64,000 bases of DNA, taken from positions 99,402-163,401 of the forward strand of contig NZ_VZCB01000095.1 of the NCBI RefSeq assembly GCF_009494395.1. The letters run 5' to 3'. The DNA comes from Segatella copri. GTDB taxonomy: Bacteria > Bacteroidota > Bacteroidia > Bacteroidales > Bacteroidaceae. The notes under the pieces are model-generated. The model had not been told where the DNA came from. It was given only the letters and a program-made list of their open reading frames with translations, and did not search any database. Of this stretch, positions 17,390-26,901 are shown piece by piece (within the stretch, counting starts at the first letter, position 1; every line of letters starts with the position of its first letter). Both the position numbers and the translations under genes were made by a program.

Positions 17390-17438
17390 AAAAAAGTGAA
17401 GGAGCTAAGACAAATGTTCTTGGCTCCTTCACTTTTTT
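17390..17438. terminator. Bidirectional terminator
   Basis: Arms 17390-17410 and 17418-17438 pair over 21 bases with one G-U pair, have A- and T-tracts on the two sides and a 7-base loop. They lie between the convergent methyltransferase and mgtC genes. Confidence 0.9.
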
Positions 17439-17452
17439 CCTCCTAACCTATT

Positions 17453-18106
17453 TTATTTTATCGTTGAAATCGTGACATCCGAGAAATCTTTCATGTAATC
17501 AAGAATCTCCATGGTATGGAAATCGCGCTTTGCCTTGATTTCTATGTTCGCTTCCAGAAATTCCTCCTTCGAGAAGCGGCGCTCTTTCAGCTCATATGAA
17601 TGAACTTCCAGGCCTTTCTGCTTGATTTGCTTGATAAACTCCTTCACGCTTTCACGCGATGGCGCGGAGAAGGTCAAGTCGACGGTAGTTGTTCCCAACT
17701 GCGGAATCCAGTAGTTCAATACTTCCAGTCCCAGCAGCACCATCGCCGTGGTAATAGCTGCAGCCATATACATTCCCGTACCGCACGCCAGACCAATAGC
17801 CGCTGTCACCCACAAACCAGCCGCCGTGGTAAGACCTCTCACTACGTTCTTCTGGAAGATAATCGTTCCGGCGCCCAGGAATCCAATGCCCGAAACCACC
17901 TGCGCAGCCACACGCGAAGAATCCTTTAAGTCAAATCCAAATCCATACTGGGAAACGACACAGAAAAGCGCACTTCCCAATGCCACGAGGAAGTGAGTAC
18001 GGAAACCAGCCTCCTTGGCACGATATTCTCGCTCTATTCCTATCGCACCTCCTAAAAGCAGGGCGAGAGACAGGCGAATGGTCAGGTCAATATAAGTTGC
18101 ATCCAT
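17453..18106 (-). CDS. MgtC/SapB family membrane protein
   Basis: The 217-aa protein has the MgtC core of four to five membrane helices in residues 1-130, with the family motif GGAIGIEREYRAKEAGFRTH near residue 18 and GTIIF near 81. A C-terminal soluble ACT-like domain of about 80 residues follows. MgtC proteins inhibit or modulate F-type ATPase and help growth at low magnesium or inside hosts; in free-living commensals the role is less clear. A minus-strand TATCTTTG lies at 18136-18143. Monocistronic. Confidence 0.88.
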   Translation of the reverse strand: MDATYIDLTIRLSLALLLGGAIGIEREYRAKEAGFRTHFLVALGSALFCVVSQYGFGFDLKDSSRVAAQVVSGIGFLGAGTIIFQKNVVRGLTTAAGLWVTAAIGLACGTGMYMAAAITTAMVLLGLEVLNYWIPQLGTTTVDLTFSAPSRESVKEFIKQIKQKGLEVHSYELKERRFSKEEFLEANIEIKAKRDFHTMEILDYMKDFSDVTISTIK

Positions 18107-18751
18107 AAAATATCCTTTCTTTTAAAGTTTGCTTGCAAAGATAATATAATTCGAAGACAATACAAAATAAATCTATTGATTTTATGACGAAAACATTTTT
18201 TTCCTTGGTAATTCAAGAAAAAAGCGTATTGCAGCCAAGTCTAATTCCTCTACAGACGGAGAGTTATTTACCGATAAAGAACGCTTACGTAAAGTTGGAA
18301 TAACGCTTACGTAAAGTTTGAATAACACTTACGTAAAGTTCAAGTGAGGCTCATTTGGAGTTCAAAAGAGGCTTACTTGAAGTCCAAAAGAGGCTCACTT
18401 AAAGTTGGAAAAAAGCCTTACCAGATGGCAGCCAGGACGTTCCGGAAACTGCATCGCGACGTATCTGGCTGTACGTCGGGACATAACGGTTATTACGTCG
18501 GGACGTATCAGATGCTACATCGGGACGTAATTTCTTCTTTACCGTGGCAATAAGGTGGCAATAAAAAAGCGCTTATTGCCACGCATTATCTGCTTATAGT
18601 CAAAGAGTTAAGTGCAAGTGTGATAGATGCGGCATTAATTTAGAGAAAAAAATAATATAATTTGTCCGACACACATACAAAAAAGGGAAGCGCCGAAACG
18701 ACACTTCCCCATGGATTGGATAAGTTATATAATCATCTGTCTCGCGACATC
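18107..18751. other. Gene-free region with two tandem-repeat blocks
   Basis: Between mgtC and btuG lie 645 bases without a supportable gene. Block A (about 18279-18418) holds about six 22-23-base units, the first three close to GCTTACGTAAAGTTnGAATA, the rest decaying. Block B (about 18451-18530) holds about four 21-base units with TACGTCGGGACGTA. After them GTGGCAATAAG and CTTATTGCCAC form an inverted repeat near 18544-18582. Confidence 0.7.
18677..18712 (-). terminator. Terminator of the btuB-btuG operon
   Basis: Read on the minus strand, GGGAAG and CTTCCC (18704-18709 and 18685-18690) frame a GC-rich hairpin followed by a T-run at 18684 and below. Confidence 0.75.
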
Positions 18752-19909
18752 TTATTCTGCGTATGCTGTCTTGTAGGCAGAGTCAAAGAACATAGCGCAA
18801 GAACCTACGCCAGTCTCATACTCATGCTGCTTCTGACCTGCGCTGTCATACTCCACCACATAGCCGTTACCATTATAGTCGGGAGTACCTTTATCGCCCA
18901 TTTTATAAGAGAGCACGAAGATATGACCGTTCAATGGATCGGCGAAAATGCCGCATGGGCTCACAGGCATCTCAGAGAGCGTCATCGCCTGTGGTTGTGT
19001 ACTTCCTGCTGCAAGCACACTCACACTAGGAGTGCCTCCAAAAGGTGCATTGAGCACAAAGAAATAAGGACGAACCACCTGCGTACGTGTTATAGCACCA
19101 GGGGTTACGCATACAGCATAGTTGCCATCTGCCACCTTCTGTGACTTGCCCTTGTCGAAGAGTACCACACGGAGGGCATTCTCGCCAGTGGTCGCATAGT
19201 CAGGAGCAGGTCCATACACAGGGTTGTCGATGACATAGACACGCCCCGAAGCATAATAGATGCTGGTAGGATTGTTCACACCCTCGATATTCTTTGTCTC
19301 TACATTGTCGTTGTAAAGATTGATGCAAGAGATGTTTCCACCACCAGCACCATAGTTGCTGTTGGCAACGTAGAGATTGCCATTACCGATGACCAAGCCC
19401 TCAGGATAGTTGCCCACCTGCCACTTCTTTTGAAGAGCAAAACTTGTGGTGTCCACGGCTGCTACATAGCCTCCGTATGTAGTGAAATATACATTTCCAC
19501 CACCAGCGATAATATGGCGAGGCTCGGCGCCCTCGGCATTGCCCAGCAACTCTGTGGTCTTGATTTGCTTGATGCTCTGCTTGGTTTTCTTGTCGATTAC
19601 CTCGATAGTGTTGCTCTGGTCTACGGCGAGATAAATCTTGTTGCCATATACGATGCCGTCATTGGCAGTATTACCGAGCGTACGACCGTTAGCAGTCTTG
19701 AATACGTTCTGTGTAGCTGTGCTTGAAGCATAGTCGATGGCTGTGAGAGAGCTCTCGATCTTGCTATACATGTTACCAGAATTCACAACGTAAGCGCCCG
19801 TACTATACACCTGGAGATAAGTCTCAGGATCGTCTTCGGCAGGATCGCATGATGTCATCACTGCAGTGCCCATCAAGAGCACCGCCAAACCTAATAAATA
19901 CTTTTTCAT
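18752..19909 (-). CDS. btuG: Surface lipoprotein, BtuG-like beta-propeller (cobalamin capture)
   Basis: The 385-aa protein has a lipoprotein signal ending MTSC (Cys21), followed by the acidic stretch DPAEDDPE, the type of signal that sends Bacteroidota lipoproteins to the cell surface. The body is a YncE/DUF5074-like beta-propeller with recurring blade motifs such as NDGIVYGNKIYLAVDQSNTI, YPEGLVIGNGNLYVANS and TSIYYASGRVYVID. It directly follows the BtuB-like receptor (41-base gap) behind a cobalamin riboswitch. Together these match BtuG, the surface propeller that binds B12 very tightly and hands it to BtuB in Bacteroides. The propeller family assignment is sequence-based; the B12 role comes from context and the known family. 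Confidence 0.85.
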   Translation of the reverse strand: MKKYLLGLAVLLMGTAVMTSCDPAEDDPETYLQVYSTGAYVVNSGNMYSKIESSLTAIDYASSTATQNVFKTANGRTLGNTANDGIVYGNKIYLAVDQSNTIEVIDKKTKQSIKQIKTTELLGNAEGAEPRHIIAGGGNVYFTTYGGYVAAVDTTSFALQKKWQVGNYPEGLVIGNGNLYVANSNYGAGGGNISCINLYNDNVETKNIEGVNNPTSIYYASGRVYVIDNPVYGPAPDYATTGENALRVVLFDKGKSQKVADGNYAVCVTPGAITRTQVVRPYFFVLNAPFGGTPSVSVLAAGSTQPQAMTLSEMPVSPCGIFADPLNGHIFVLSYKMGDKGTPDYNGNGYVVEYDSAGQKQHEYETGVGSCAMFFDSAYKTAYAE

Positions 19910-19950
19910 TGTCTTTTTTCTGTTTATATTTGAATCTAATTTGTTACTAT

Positions 19951-22056
19951 CTAGAAGTTATATCCGATGCTTAACATCCAGCTGCGGCGAGGCATCGGAT
20001 AATGTCCCACGAGTTCATACTGCTCCGACAGCAGATTCTTCACATCCATCCTGACCTTCACACCTCTCAGGGATTTCCCCAAAAGACTCAGTCCGTCCAG
20101 CTGACGATAGAGCGTCAACCCCATGTCCCAGTAGCCATCCACTTCGGTGCCGTCATAGTGTTCGTTGTTGGCCCATCGCTTGCTCATTCCCTGTCCATGG
20201 AGCGAGACATTCACCCAAGGATTCTCCCACCCCAAGGCAATACTGCCCGAGTGCAGAGGGATATAGGCTACCTGATTGCCATAATATCTGGACGAGCGGT
20301 CGGTATGATTCACCACGTGCTGGTAGCTATACGACCCTTGCAGCGAGAGTTGCTGCCCCGGAGCCATCTGCCAGATACCACGCAAAGAGGCATCCACGCC
20401 AACTACATCAACCCGTGCCAAGTTCACAGTACGCCAAACGAACATATTGTAAGGAACGCCCACAATCTTGTCGGTCACCCGATTGCAATAGCCGTCCAGC
20501 GTTGCTTGAATATTCCATCCCTTATAACGTAGGGATTCGCCGTTTCCCCCATCTCCTGAAGAAGTTTTTTTCCACGTAAGCCCGATATTCAACTGTCGGG
20601 TTTTCTCAGGCTTCAGATCAGAACTTCCATAATGGAAGAAATAGTTCTCGTTGAAAGTAGGAACCCGGAAGATGTCCTTGTACGAAGCCCTGAGATAAAG
20701 TTCATCGCTGGCAGTACCATTCCCCAGGAGCCGATAAGAAAGCGAAAGCGATGGCGAAAGCCGGCGTGCATCCTTGGCAGTCTGTCCTGCTTTGGTAGGA
20801 TTGGCGCTGCCTTGCTGAGTCTCTATCTTGCGCCCCACGCTGTTGAGGTAAACCGAAGCCAGCATTCTGGCAAGAGCTACCCATCTTCCCTTCGCATATC
20901 GGACGGAGAGCGACTGCAGGATGCCATGTCGGTGAGGTCGCAGGTCGGTGGCGAGGGTGCTGTTGAGCGAGTTCATCATCCAGTCGGCGGAGTAATCCAG
21001 CGCCCAGCCATCATCCGGCATCCACATCAGTGCTGCCGAAGTATAATATTCCCTCTGCCAGTAGGTAGCATCATTGCGCCGATTTGCCACGAGCGTGTCC
21101 TGATAGGCAGAGCTCGCCCAGTTCATCTTGGCTTGCACCTTCAGCATCCAATGGTCATCAAGACTTCTGGCTTGCCATCTCGCCTGAGCAAAGGCGTTGC
21201 GGTCGTGCAACTGCTCGGCAGTTACATCGGTATAATATCTCACGATGCCAGGCAACTGTCGGTCGTTGTCATAATAGTAGAGCTTTGCCCACAATTGGCT
21301 CCGGCTCATGCCATCGGCTCGCCTACCCATCATCCAGTGCATATTCAGTTCGCCATGCCCCGAGTTCATACGACTGTTGGTTCTTCGCTCATGGGTAGTA
21401 TATTTACCATTGTGCAAGATGAAAGGATAGTCGTTTTCGGCATAGGTGTACTCACCCATCACCTGGAGGGTGAACCTATCAGACAATCTCTGCACATAGC
21501 GCAGATAAGGCGAGACATATCCGAAGGACCCCACCTGCAACTGAGTAGAGAGGTGAGGCTGCTTGTCGATGGGAATCTCGCTCATGGTCTCGATGGCAAG
21601 CAAAGCTGCCACCGAGGCTTGTCGGGCCGAGATGAAGATGTCGTCGTTGTCACCAATGGTGAGTCGCAATGTCTGCACTTGGTCGAGCGAATAACGGGAC
21701 ACATCAATTTCGCCGCCCTGGCATTCGCTGAGCAGCACACCATCGTAACTCACTCCCGTATGTCCCGCTCCGAATCCACGCACAGCTACCGTTTTCATTC
21801 CTCCTGCCCCACCATAGTCGCGCAGATTGATGCCTGGCATGCGGTGCAAGGCGTCGGCCATATCCGTAACGCCAAGCCTCAACATATCCCCCTTGTCCAA
21901 AAGCTGGAGAGGCGATGTGCTCGTAAGTATCCGGTGCTGCCGAGCATTCACTTTTACTTCCTGCAAGTGCTCGGTACGAATGGAATCTTGCCCCATACCC
22001 ACTTGTGCATACAACAGTAGCAAGCCACCGAGACAAAATATCCTCAATGCCTTCAT
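19951..22056 (-). CDS. btuB: TonB-dependent cobalamin receptor
   Basis: The 701-aa outer-membrane receptor has a signal peptide ending near GMGQ (residue 23) and a plug domain of about residues 35-160. In the plug, LQLLDKGDMLRLGVTDMADALHRMPGINLRDYGG, read in parts, matches the TonB-receptor plug consensus, as does VAVRGFGAGHTGVSYDG. A 22-strand barrel ends in the terminal aromatic SIGYNF needed for assembly. It lacks the CarboxypepD-like domain of SusC proteins. The cobalamin riboswitch upstream and BtuG downstream identify corrinoids as the substrate. The gene is complete. Confidence 0.9.
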   Translation of the reverse strand: MKALRIFCLGGLLLLYAQVGMGQDSIRTEHLQEVKVNARQHRILTSTSPLQLLDKGDMLRLGVTDMADALHRMPGINLRDYGGAGGMKTVAVRGFGAGHTGVSYDGVLLSECQGGEIDVSRYSLDQVQTLRLTIGDNDDIFISARQASVAALLAIETMSEIPIDKQPHLSTQLQVGSFGYVSPYLRYVQRLSDRFTLQVMGEYTYAENDYPFILHNGKYTTHERRTNSRMNSGHGELNMHWMMGRRADGMSRSQLWAKLYYYDNDRQLPGIVRYYTDVTAEQLHDRNAFAQARWQARSLDDHWMLKVQAKMNWASSAYQDTLVANRRNDATYWQREYYTSAALMWMPDDGWALDYSADWMMNSLNSTLATDLRPHRHGILQSLSVRYAKGRWVALARMLASVYLNSVGRKIETQQGSANPTKAGQTAKDARRLSPSLSLSYRLLGNGTASDELYLRASYKDIFRVPTFNENYFFHYGSSDLKPEKTRQLNIGLTWKKTSSGDGGNGESLRYKGWNIQATLDGYCNRVTDKIVGVPYNMFVWRTVNLARVDVVGVDASLRGIWQMAPGQQLSLQGSYSYQHVVNHTDRSSRYYGNQVAYIPLHSGSIALGWENPWVNVSLHGQGMSKRWANNEHYDGTEVDGYWDMGLTLYRQLDGLSLLGKSLRGVKVRMDVKNLLSEQYELVGHYPMPRRSWMLSIGYNF

Positions 22057-22164
22057 TCATTCTATCTTTTATATTATTATCTGTGTCTCCATCACGAACC
22101 CATTCCACGGGGTTGGATAGAATCATCGGAATCTCTTATCCTAAAGACACTCTTTCATCATATT

Positions 22165-22400
22165 GTTTCCGATGGCAACGGCAGGTCTTCTGACTTGCGT
22201 CCTCCCAGCATCTCACTCTATGTAAACATAAAAAGATGCAAAACTCATGGCAAGCGGTCTTCCCGAAAAAATGTCAGTGACCATGGTGCTTGCCGCAATA
22301 AGACGATTACAGCAGCGGGACTGTCCGGGCTTCTCACCCGATTCCCTTTTAATCACTACGCACTCATCCTGCCTGAGGCGGCAGAAGGTGGCAGCAAACC
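22165..22400 (-). promoter_or_regulatory. Cobalamin (AdoCbl) riboswitch
   Basis: On the minus strand the region contains the hallmark conserved core: a segment reading GGTGAGAAGCCCGGACAG followed by CCGCTGCTGTAATCG near 22300-22345, GGCAAGCACCATGGTCACTG near 22270-22292, and the B12 box AGTCAGAAGACCTGCC at about 22180-22195. It ends about 110 bases before btuB. Such elements repress uptake genes when adenosylcobalamin is plentiful. The B12 box and the core order are clear by eye; the expression platform is not resolved. Confidence 0.92.
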
Positions 22401-22461
22401 AATTGCGAGTGCAAAGGTACGATAAAAAAATGAATTAAAAGCTAACTTCATGCGCTTTTTA

Positions 22462-22493
22462 TTTGGTAATTTGCGATTTTCTTCTTAAATTTG
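22462..22493 (+). promoter_or_regulatory. Bacteroidota promoter for ettA
   Basis: TTTG at 22462-22465 and TAAATTTG at 22486-22493, spacer 20 bases, 34 bases ahead of the start codon. Confidence 0.75.
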
Positions 22494-22527
22494 CGGAAAA
22501 ATTAAAAATCATACATTTTAATATTAT

Positions 22528-24225
22528 ATGGCAACAGTTGACGACAAGAAGATTATCTTTTCGATGGTGGGCGTATCTAAGATTATCCCACAAAACCAGA
22601 AACAGATTCTGAAGAACATCTACCTATCGTTCTTCTACGGAGCAAAAATCGGTATCATCGGTTTGAACGGTGCCGGTAAATCTACGTTGATGAAAATCAT
22701 CGCAGGACTTGAGCAACCTACCCAGGGTGAGGTGGTTTGGAGCCCAGGCTACTCTGTGGGCTACTTGCCTCAGGATCCTCCGCTCGACGAGAACAAGACC
22801 GTGAAGGAAAACGTGATGGAGGGTGTGCAGAAAATCTATGATGCACTCGCAGAATACGAGGACATCAACAATAAATTCGGTCTCGAGGAATATTACGGAG
22901 ACCCTGATAAGATGGACAAGCTGATGCAGCGTCAGGCTGAGGTGCAGGATATCATTGATGCAACCGATGCCTGGAACATCGACTCCAAGCTGGAGCGTGC
23001 AATGGCTGCCCTGCACTGTCCTCCAGGCGATTGGCCTGTAACTAATCTCTCGGGTGGTGAGCGCCGCCGCGTGGCTCTCTGCCGCCTACTCCTGCAGAAG
23101 CCGGACGTACTCCTGCTCGATGAGCCTACCAACCACCTGGATGCTGAGAGCATCGACTGGCTGGAGCAGCACCTGCAGCAGTATGAGGGAACCGTCATCG
23201 CCGTAACCCACGACCGCTACTTCCTCGACGACGTGAGCGAGTGGATTCTGGAATTGGACCGTGGCGAGGGTATTCCATGGAAGGGCAACTACTCTTCATG
23301 GCTCGACCAAAAGACCAAGCGAATGATTCAGGAGGAGAAGACTGCCTCTAAGCGCCGCAAGACATTGGAGCGTGAGTTGGAATGGGTTCGCATGGCACCT
23401 AAGGCACGTCAGGCTAAGGGTAAGGCTCGTCTGAACTCTTACGAGCAGATGCTCAACCAGGAGCAGAAGGAGCGCGAGGAGAAGCTGGAAATCTTCATCC
23501 CTAACGGTCCTCGTCTGGGTAACAAGGTTATCGAAGCTCAGCATGTGAAGAAGGCGTTCGGCGAGAAGGTTCTCTTCAACGACCTCAACTTCATGCTTCC
23601 TCCTAACGGCATCGTAGGTGTGATTGGTCCTAACGGAGCCGGCAAGACTACCCTCTTCCGCCTCATCATGGGATTGGAGCAGGCTGATGGCGGTACATTC
23701 GAAGTGGGTGAGACCGTGAAGCTGGCCTATGTTGACCAGCAGCACAAGGACATCGACCCACAGAAGACCGTTTACGAGGTGATTTCCCAGGGCAACGAAA
23801 CCTTGCGTCTGGGTGGAAGAGATGTGAATGCGCGTGCTTACATCAGCCGTTTCAACTTCTCGGGCACCGACCAGAGCAAGCTCTGCAGTGTTCTCTCGGG
23901 TGGTGAGCGCAACCGTCTGCAGTTGGCCTTGGCATTGAAGCAGGAAGGTAATGTTTTGCTCCTCGATGAGCCAACCAACGATATCGACGTGAACACGCTG
24001 CGTGCCTTGGAGGAAGGTTTGGAAGCATTTGCCGGTTGTGCTGTGGTTATCAGCCACGACCGCTGGTTCCTCGACCGAATCTGTACCCACATTCTTGCCT
24101 TCGAGGGCAATGGTGAGGTCTTCTTCTTCGAGGGCAGCTATTCTGAGTACGAAATCAACAAGGCACGCCGCCTGGGCGATACAGAGATCAAGAAAGGTCG
24201 CTATCGCAAGTTGATGGAGGAATAA
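22528..24225 (+). CDS. ettA: Energy-dependent translational throttle protein EttA (ABC-F)
   Basis: The 565-aa ABC-F ATPase has two nucleotide-binding domains. The first has Walker A GLNGAGKST (about residue 47), signature LSGGERRRVALCRLL (about 175) and Walker B LLLDEPTNHLD. The arm and linker region follows, rich in charged residues (about 255-325: KTKRMIQEEKTASKRRKTLE). The second domain has GPNGAGKTT, LSGGERNRLQLALAL and LLLDEPTNDID. No membrane helices. EttA binds the ribosomal E site and gates the first steps of elongation according to the ATP/ADP ratio. Length and arm match EttA rather than resistance ABC-F proteins. Confidence 0.95.
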   Translation: MATVDDKKIIFSMVGVSKIIPQNQKQILKNIYLSFFYGAKIGIIGLNGAGKSTLMKIIAGLEQPTQGEVVWSPGYSVGYLPQDPPLDENKTVKENVMEGVQKIYDALAEYEDINNKFGLEEYYGDPDKMDKLMQRQAEVQDIIDATDAWNIDSKLERAMAALHCPPGDWPVTNLSGGERRRVALCRLLLQKPDVLLLDEPTNHLDAESIDWLEQHLQQYEGTVIAVTHDRYFLDDVSEWILELDRGEGIPWKGNYSSWLDQKTKRMIQEEKTASKRRKTLERELEWVRMAPKARQAKGKARLNSYEQMLNQEQKEREEKLEIFIPNGPRLGNKVIEAQHVKKAFGEKVLFNDLNFMLPPNGIVGVIGPNGAGKTTLFRLIMGLEQADGGTFEVGETVKLAYVDQQHKDIDPQKTVYEVISQGNETLRLGGRDVNARAYISRFNFSGTDQSKLCSVLSGGERNRLQLALALKQEGNVLLLDEPTNDIDVNTLRALEEGLEAFAGCAVVISHDRWFLDRICTHILAFEGNGEVFFFEGSYSEYEINKARRLGDTEIKKGRYRKLMEE

Positions 24226-24240
24226 GTTGATGGAGAAATA

Positions 24241-24277
24241 AAAAGGAGAAGTCCCCATCGGGTCTTCTCCTTTTTTA
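24241..24277 (+). terminator. Terminator of ettA
   Basis: AAAAGGAGAAGTCCC pairs with GGGTCTTCTCCTTTT (one mismatch) and a T-run follows. Confidence 0.85.
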
Positions 24278-24376
24278 TTCCAGCAACTGGTGTAAACACC
24301 ATCATCCATAAGCAGCACTCTGCTTCTAAGATTAAAAAAACTAACAATATAAACGTTTTAAACTAACAATATAAAT

Positions 24377-26719
24377 ATGAGAACAGCATTCATATCACTA
24401 TCATTTCTGCTGGCTGGCTCGCTGATGGTTCCTGCCATCGCACATACACCTGCAAGCAAGAAGAAAGTTGCTACTACAACTCAAAAAAGTAAAATCCTGC
24501 CGATGAAGGAGTATATTGACCAGCTGATGGCAAAGATGACCCTGCAGGAGAAAATCGGTCAGCTCAACCTGATGGTGGCTGGCGACATCACTACCGGTGG
24601 AGCCCTGAACACCCAGGTGGGTGGCGACATTGCAAAGGGCAACATGGGCGGCGTATTCAACATCAAGGGACTCGACAAGATCAAGGCTCTCCAGGACATC
24701 GCTATCAAGAACAGCCGTCTGGGCATTCCGCTGCTGGTGGGCATGGACGTAATCCATGGTTACGAGACTATGTTCCCTATCCCTCTCGCCCTCTCCTGCT
24801 CCTGGGATACAGAAGCGATGAAAAAGGTAGGCGAAGTATCGGCAAAGGAAGCCAGTGCTGCAGGAATCAACTGGACTTACTCGCCCATGGTAGATATTGC
24901 ACTCGACGCCCGATGGGGACGAATCAGCGAGGGTAACGGAGAGGATCCTTACCTGAGCGGCGTGATGGGTGCCGCACTCACACAGGGTTACCAGGGCGCC
25001 GATATGCGCACAGAGGAGATATTGAGAGCCGATAGAATCATGGCTTGCCTCAAGCACTTTGCCCTCTACGGAGCCGTAGAGAGCGGCAAGGAATACAATT
25101 CTGTAGATATGAGTCGCATACGTATGATGAACCAATACCTGCCTCCTTACGAAGCCGTAGTAAAGGCTGGCGTAGGCAGCGTAATGTCTTCGTTCAACCT
25201 GATAGATTACACCCCTGCCACCGCCAACCACTGGATGATGACTGATGTTTTGAGAAAACAATGGGGATTCAAGGGCTTTCTCGTAACAGATTATGCATCC
25301 ATCGCCGAGATTCTGAACCATGGCACTGCCAAGGATCTGAAAGAAGCATCAGAACAGGCACTCCTGGCAGGCACGGATATGGATATGTGCTCCAATGCCT
25401 TCGTCAAGCATCTGGCACAAAGCGTGACAGAGGGTAAGGTGACGGAGGAAGACATCAACACAGCCTGCCGACGCATCCTCGAAGCAAAATACAAACTGGG
25501 ATTGTTCAGCAATCCTTACCGCTACTGCAATACCAAGCGAAACAAGACCGACATCTACTCTGCCGAAAACCGACAGATAGCTCGCGATGTGGCTGCCGAG
25601 ACCTTCGTGCTTCTGAAAAATGAAGGAAATCTTCTTCCTCTGAAGAAGCAGGGAAAGATAGCTCTGATTGGTCCTCTTGCAGATACCCGCAACAATATTG
25701 CCGGCACATGGAGTGTAGCTCAGGCTCCTGAGAAATACACCACCATCAAGGAGGCGATGGAGAAAGCGCTCAATGGAAAAGCCACCTTATTATATGCTCA
25801 AGGTAGCAATATCTGGCGCAACCATGAACTTCAGAAGAACGGCGAACTGGGCAAGTCTATAGCCTGGGGAGATGAGGTAAAGATGAAGAACGAGGCACTG
25901 CAGATAGCAAAGGAAGCAGACGTGATAGTATGCGCTATGGGCGAAACAGCCGACATGAGCGGTGAATGCGCAAGCCGCACTAATCTGGAAATGCCTGATG
26001 TGCAACAGGAACTTCTGGCAGAACTCGCAAAGACGGGTAAGCCTATCGTATTGCTCAACTTTGCCGGTCGCCCTACGGTTTTGTCATGGGAGAAAGAACA
26101 CATTCCTGCCATCATGAACGTATGGTTTGGTGGTTCTGAAGTGGGAGATGCACTTTGCGATGTCATCTTCGGCGACAAATCGCCATCGGGTAAGCTCACC
26201 ACTTCGATGCCTAAGACTACCGGTCAGGAGCCTCTCTACTACAACCATCAGAACACCGGTCGCCCTGTACCAGACGATAATGAGAAGTTTGCCAAGTTTG
26301 CCAGCAATTGTCTGGATGTAAGCAATGGTCCTCTCTATCCATTCGGCTATGGATTGAGCTACACCACTTTCGAGTATGGCGATTTGAAGCTAAGCAGCCA
26401 TGAAGTCAATACGGATGACTGGAAGATTACCGCCACCATCAACTTAAAGAATACAGGTAGCCGAGATGCCGACGAGATAGTTCAGCTCTATATCCGTGAT
26501 ATGGTAGCCAGCATCTCTCGCCCAGTCAAGGAGCTGAAAGGTTTCCAGCGAATCCATCTGGCTGCAGGAGAAAGCAGGGAAATCAGCTTCGATATCACTC
26601 CTGAAATGCTCAAATTCTATAACGCAGAATTAAAGCATGTGATTGAACCAGGCGACTTCCAGATTATGGTGGGAGGAAACAGTAAAGAGGTAAAGACACA
26701 GAACCTTACTGTAAAATAA
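24377..26719 (+). CDS. bglX: GH3 beta-glucosidase, BglX-like
   Basis: The 780-aa protein has a signal peptide (residues about 1-22) and a short basic linker. A GH3 N-terminal TIM-barrel domain (about 40-370) carries the substrate-binding KHFALYGA and the nucleophile aspartate in FLVTDYASIAEI (about residue 301). A GH3 C-terminal alpha/beta sandwich (about 410-625) and a fibronectin-III-like domain (about 680-770; HVIEPGDFQIMVGG) follow. It would remove terminal beta-linked glucose from oligosaccharides in the periplasm. The plant-like KHF motif and the DYASI sequence match the BglX group. It has no PUL partners here. Confidence 0.92.
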   Translation: MRTAFISLSFLLAGSLMVPAIAHTPASKKKVATTTQKSKILPMKEYIDQLMAKMTLQEKIGQLNLMVAGDITTGGALNTQVGGDIAKGNMGGVFNIKGLDKIKALQDIAIKNSRLGIPLLVGMDVIHGYETMFPIPLALSCSWDTEAMKKVGEVSAKEASAAGINWTYSPMVDIALDARWGRISEGNGEDPYLSGVMGAALTQGYQGADMRTEEILRADRIMACLKHFALYGAVESGKEYNSVDMSRIRMMNQYLPPYEAVVKAGVGSVMSSFNLIDYTPATANHWMMTDVLRKQWGFKGFLVTDYASIAEILNHGTAKDLKEASEQALLAGTDMDMCSNAFVKHLAQSVTEGKVTEEDINTACRRILEAKYKLGLFSNPYRYCNTKRNKTDIYSAENRQIARDVAAETFVLLKNEGNLLPLKKQGKIALIGPLADTRNNIAGTWSVAQAPEKYTTIKEAMEKALNGKATLLYAQGSNIWRNHELQKNGELGKSIAWGDEVKMKNEALQIAKEADVIVCAMGETADMSGECASRTNLEMPDVQQELLAELAKTGKPIVLLNFAGRPTVLSWEKEHIPAIMNVWFGGSEVGDALCDVIFGDKSPSGKLTTSMPKTTGQEPLYYNHQNTGRPVPDDNEKFAKFASNCLDVSNGPLYPFGYGLSYTTFEYGDLKLSSHEVNTDDWKITATINLKNTGSRDADEIVQLYIRDMVASISRPVKELKGFQRIHLAAGESREISFDITPEMLKFYNAELKHVIEPGDFQIMVGGNSKEVKTQNLTVK

Positions 26720-26748
26720 ATCAAGTTTCTCAAGTGAGGAAATTGGTT

Positions 26749-26846
26749 GAAGTTAAAGAAGTTATCACTCCCTACGGTCGTTCGGGAAGTTAAGAGACAA
26801 TAGTCTTCCGGTGTAAAACGTAGGACATTTGTCCCTTAACTTCCCC
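26749..26846. repeat. Dispersed palindromic repeat, copy 2
   Basis: Nearly identical, in the opposite orientation, to 12998-13096. The conserved part CACTCCCTACGGTCGTTCGG and the GGGAAGTTAAG...CTTAACTTCCC arms are retained; the loop has diverged. It lies between two convergent genes. Confidence 0.85.
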
Positions 26847-26901
26847 CTTACTTTCCTAACTTCCATTAACTTCTCCACATACGACAGTTCTGTAATTAAT
26901 C

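Noticed and set aside
18279..18530. Possible CRISPR array
   Set aside because: Units are contiguous tandem copies without unique spacers and there are no cas genes.
20632..22020. 462-aa plus-strand ORF opposite btuB
   Set aside because: Antisense shadow of the TonB receptor, His-rich composition typical of reverse-strand reading.
23296..24318. 340-aa minus-strand ORF opposite ettA
   Set aside because: Shadow of ettA, whose two ATPase domains are complete.
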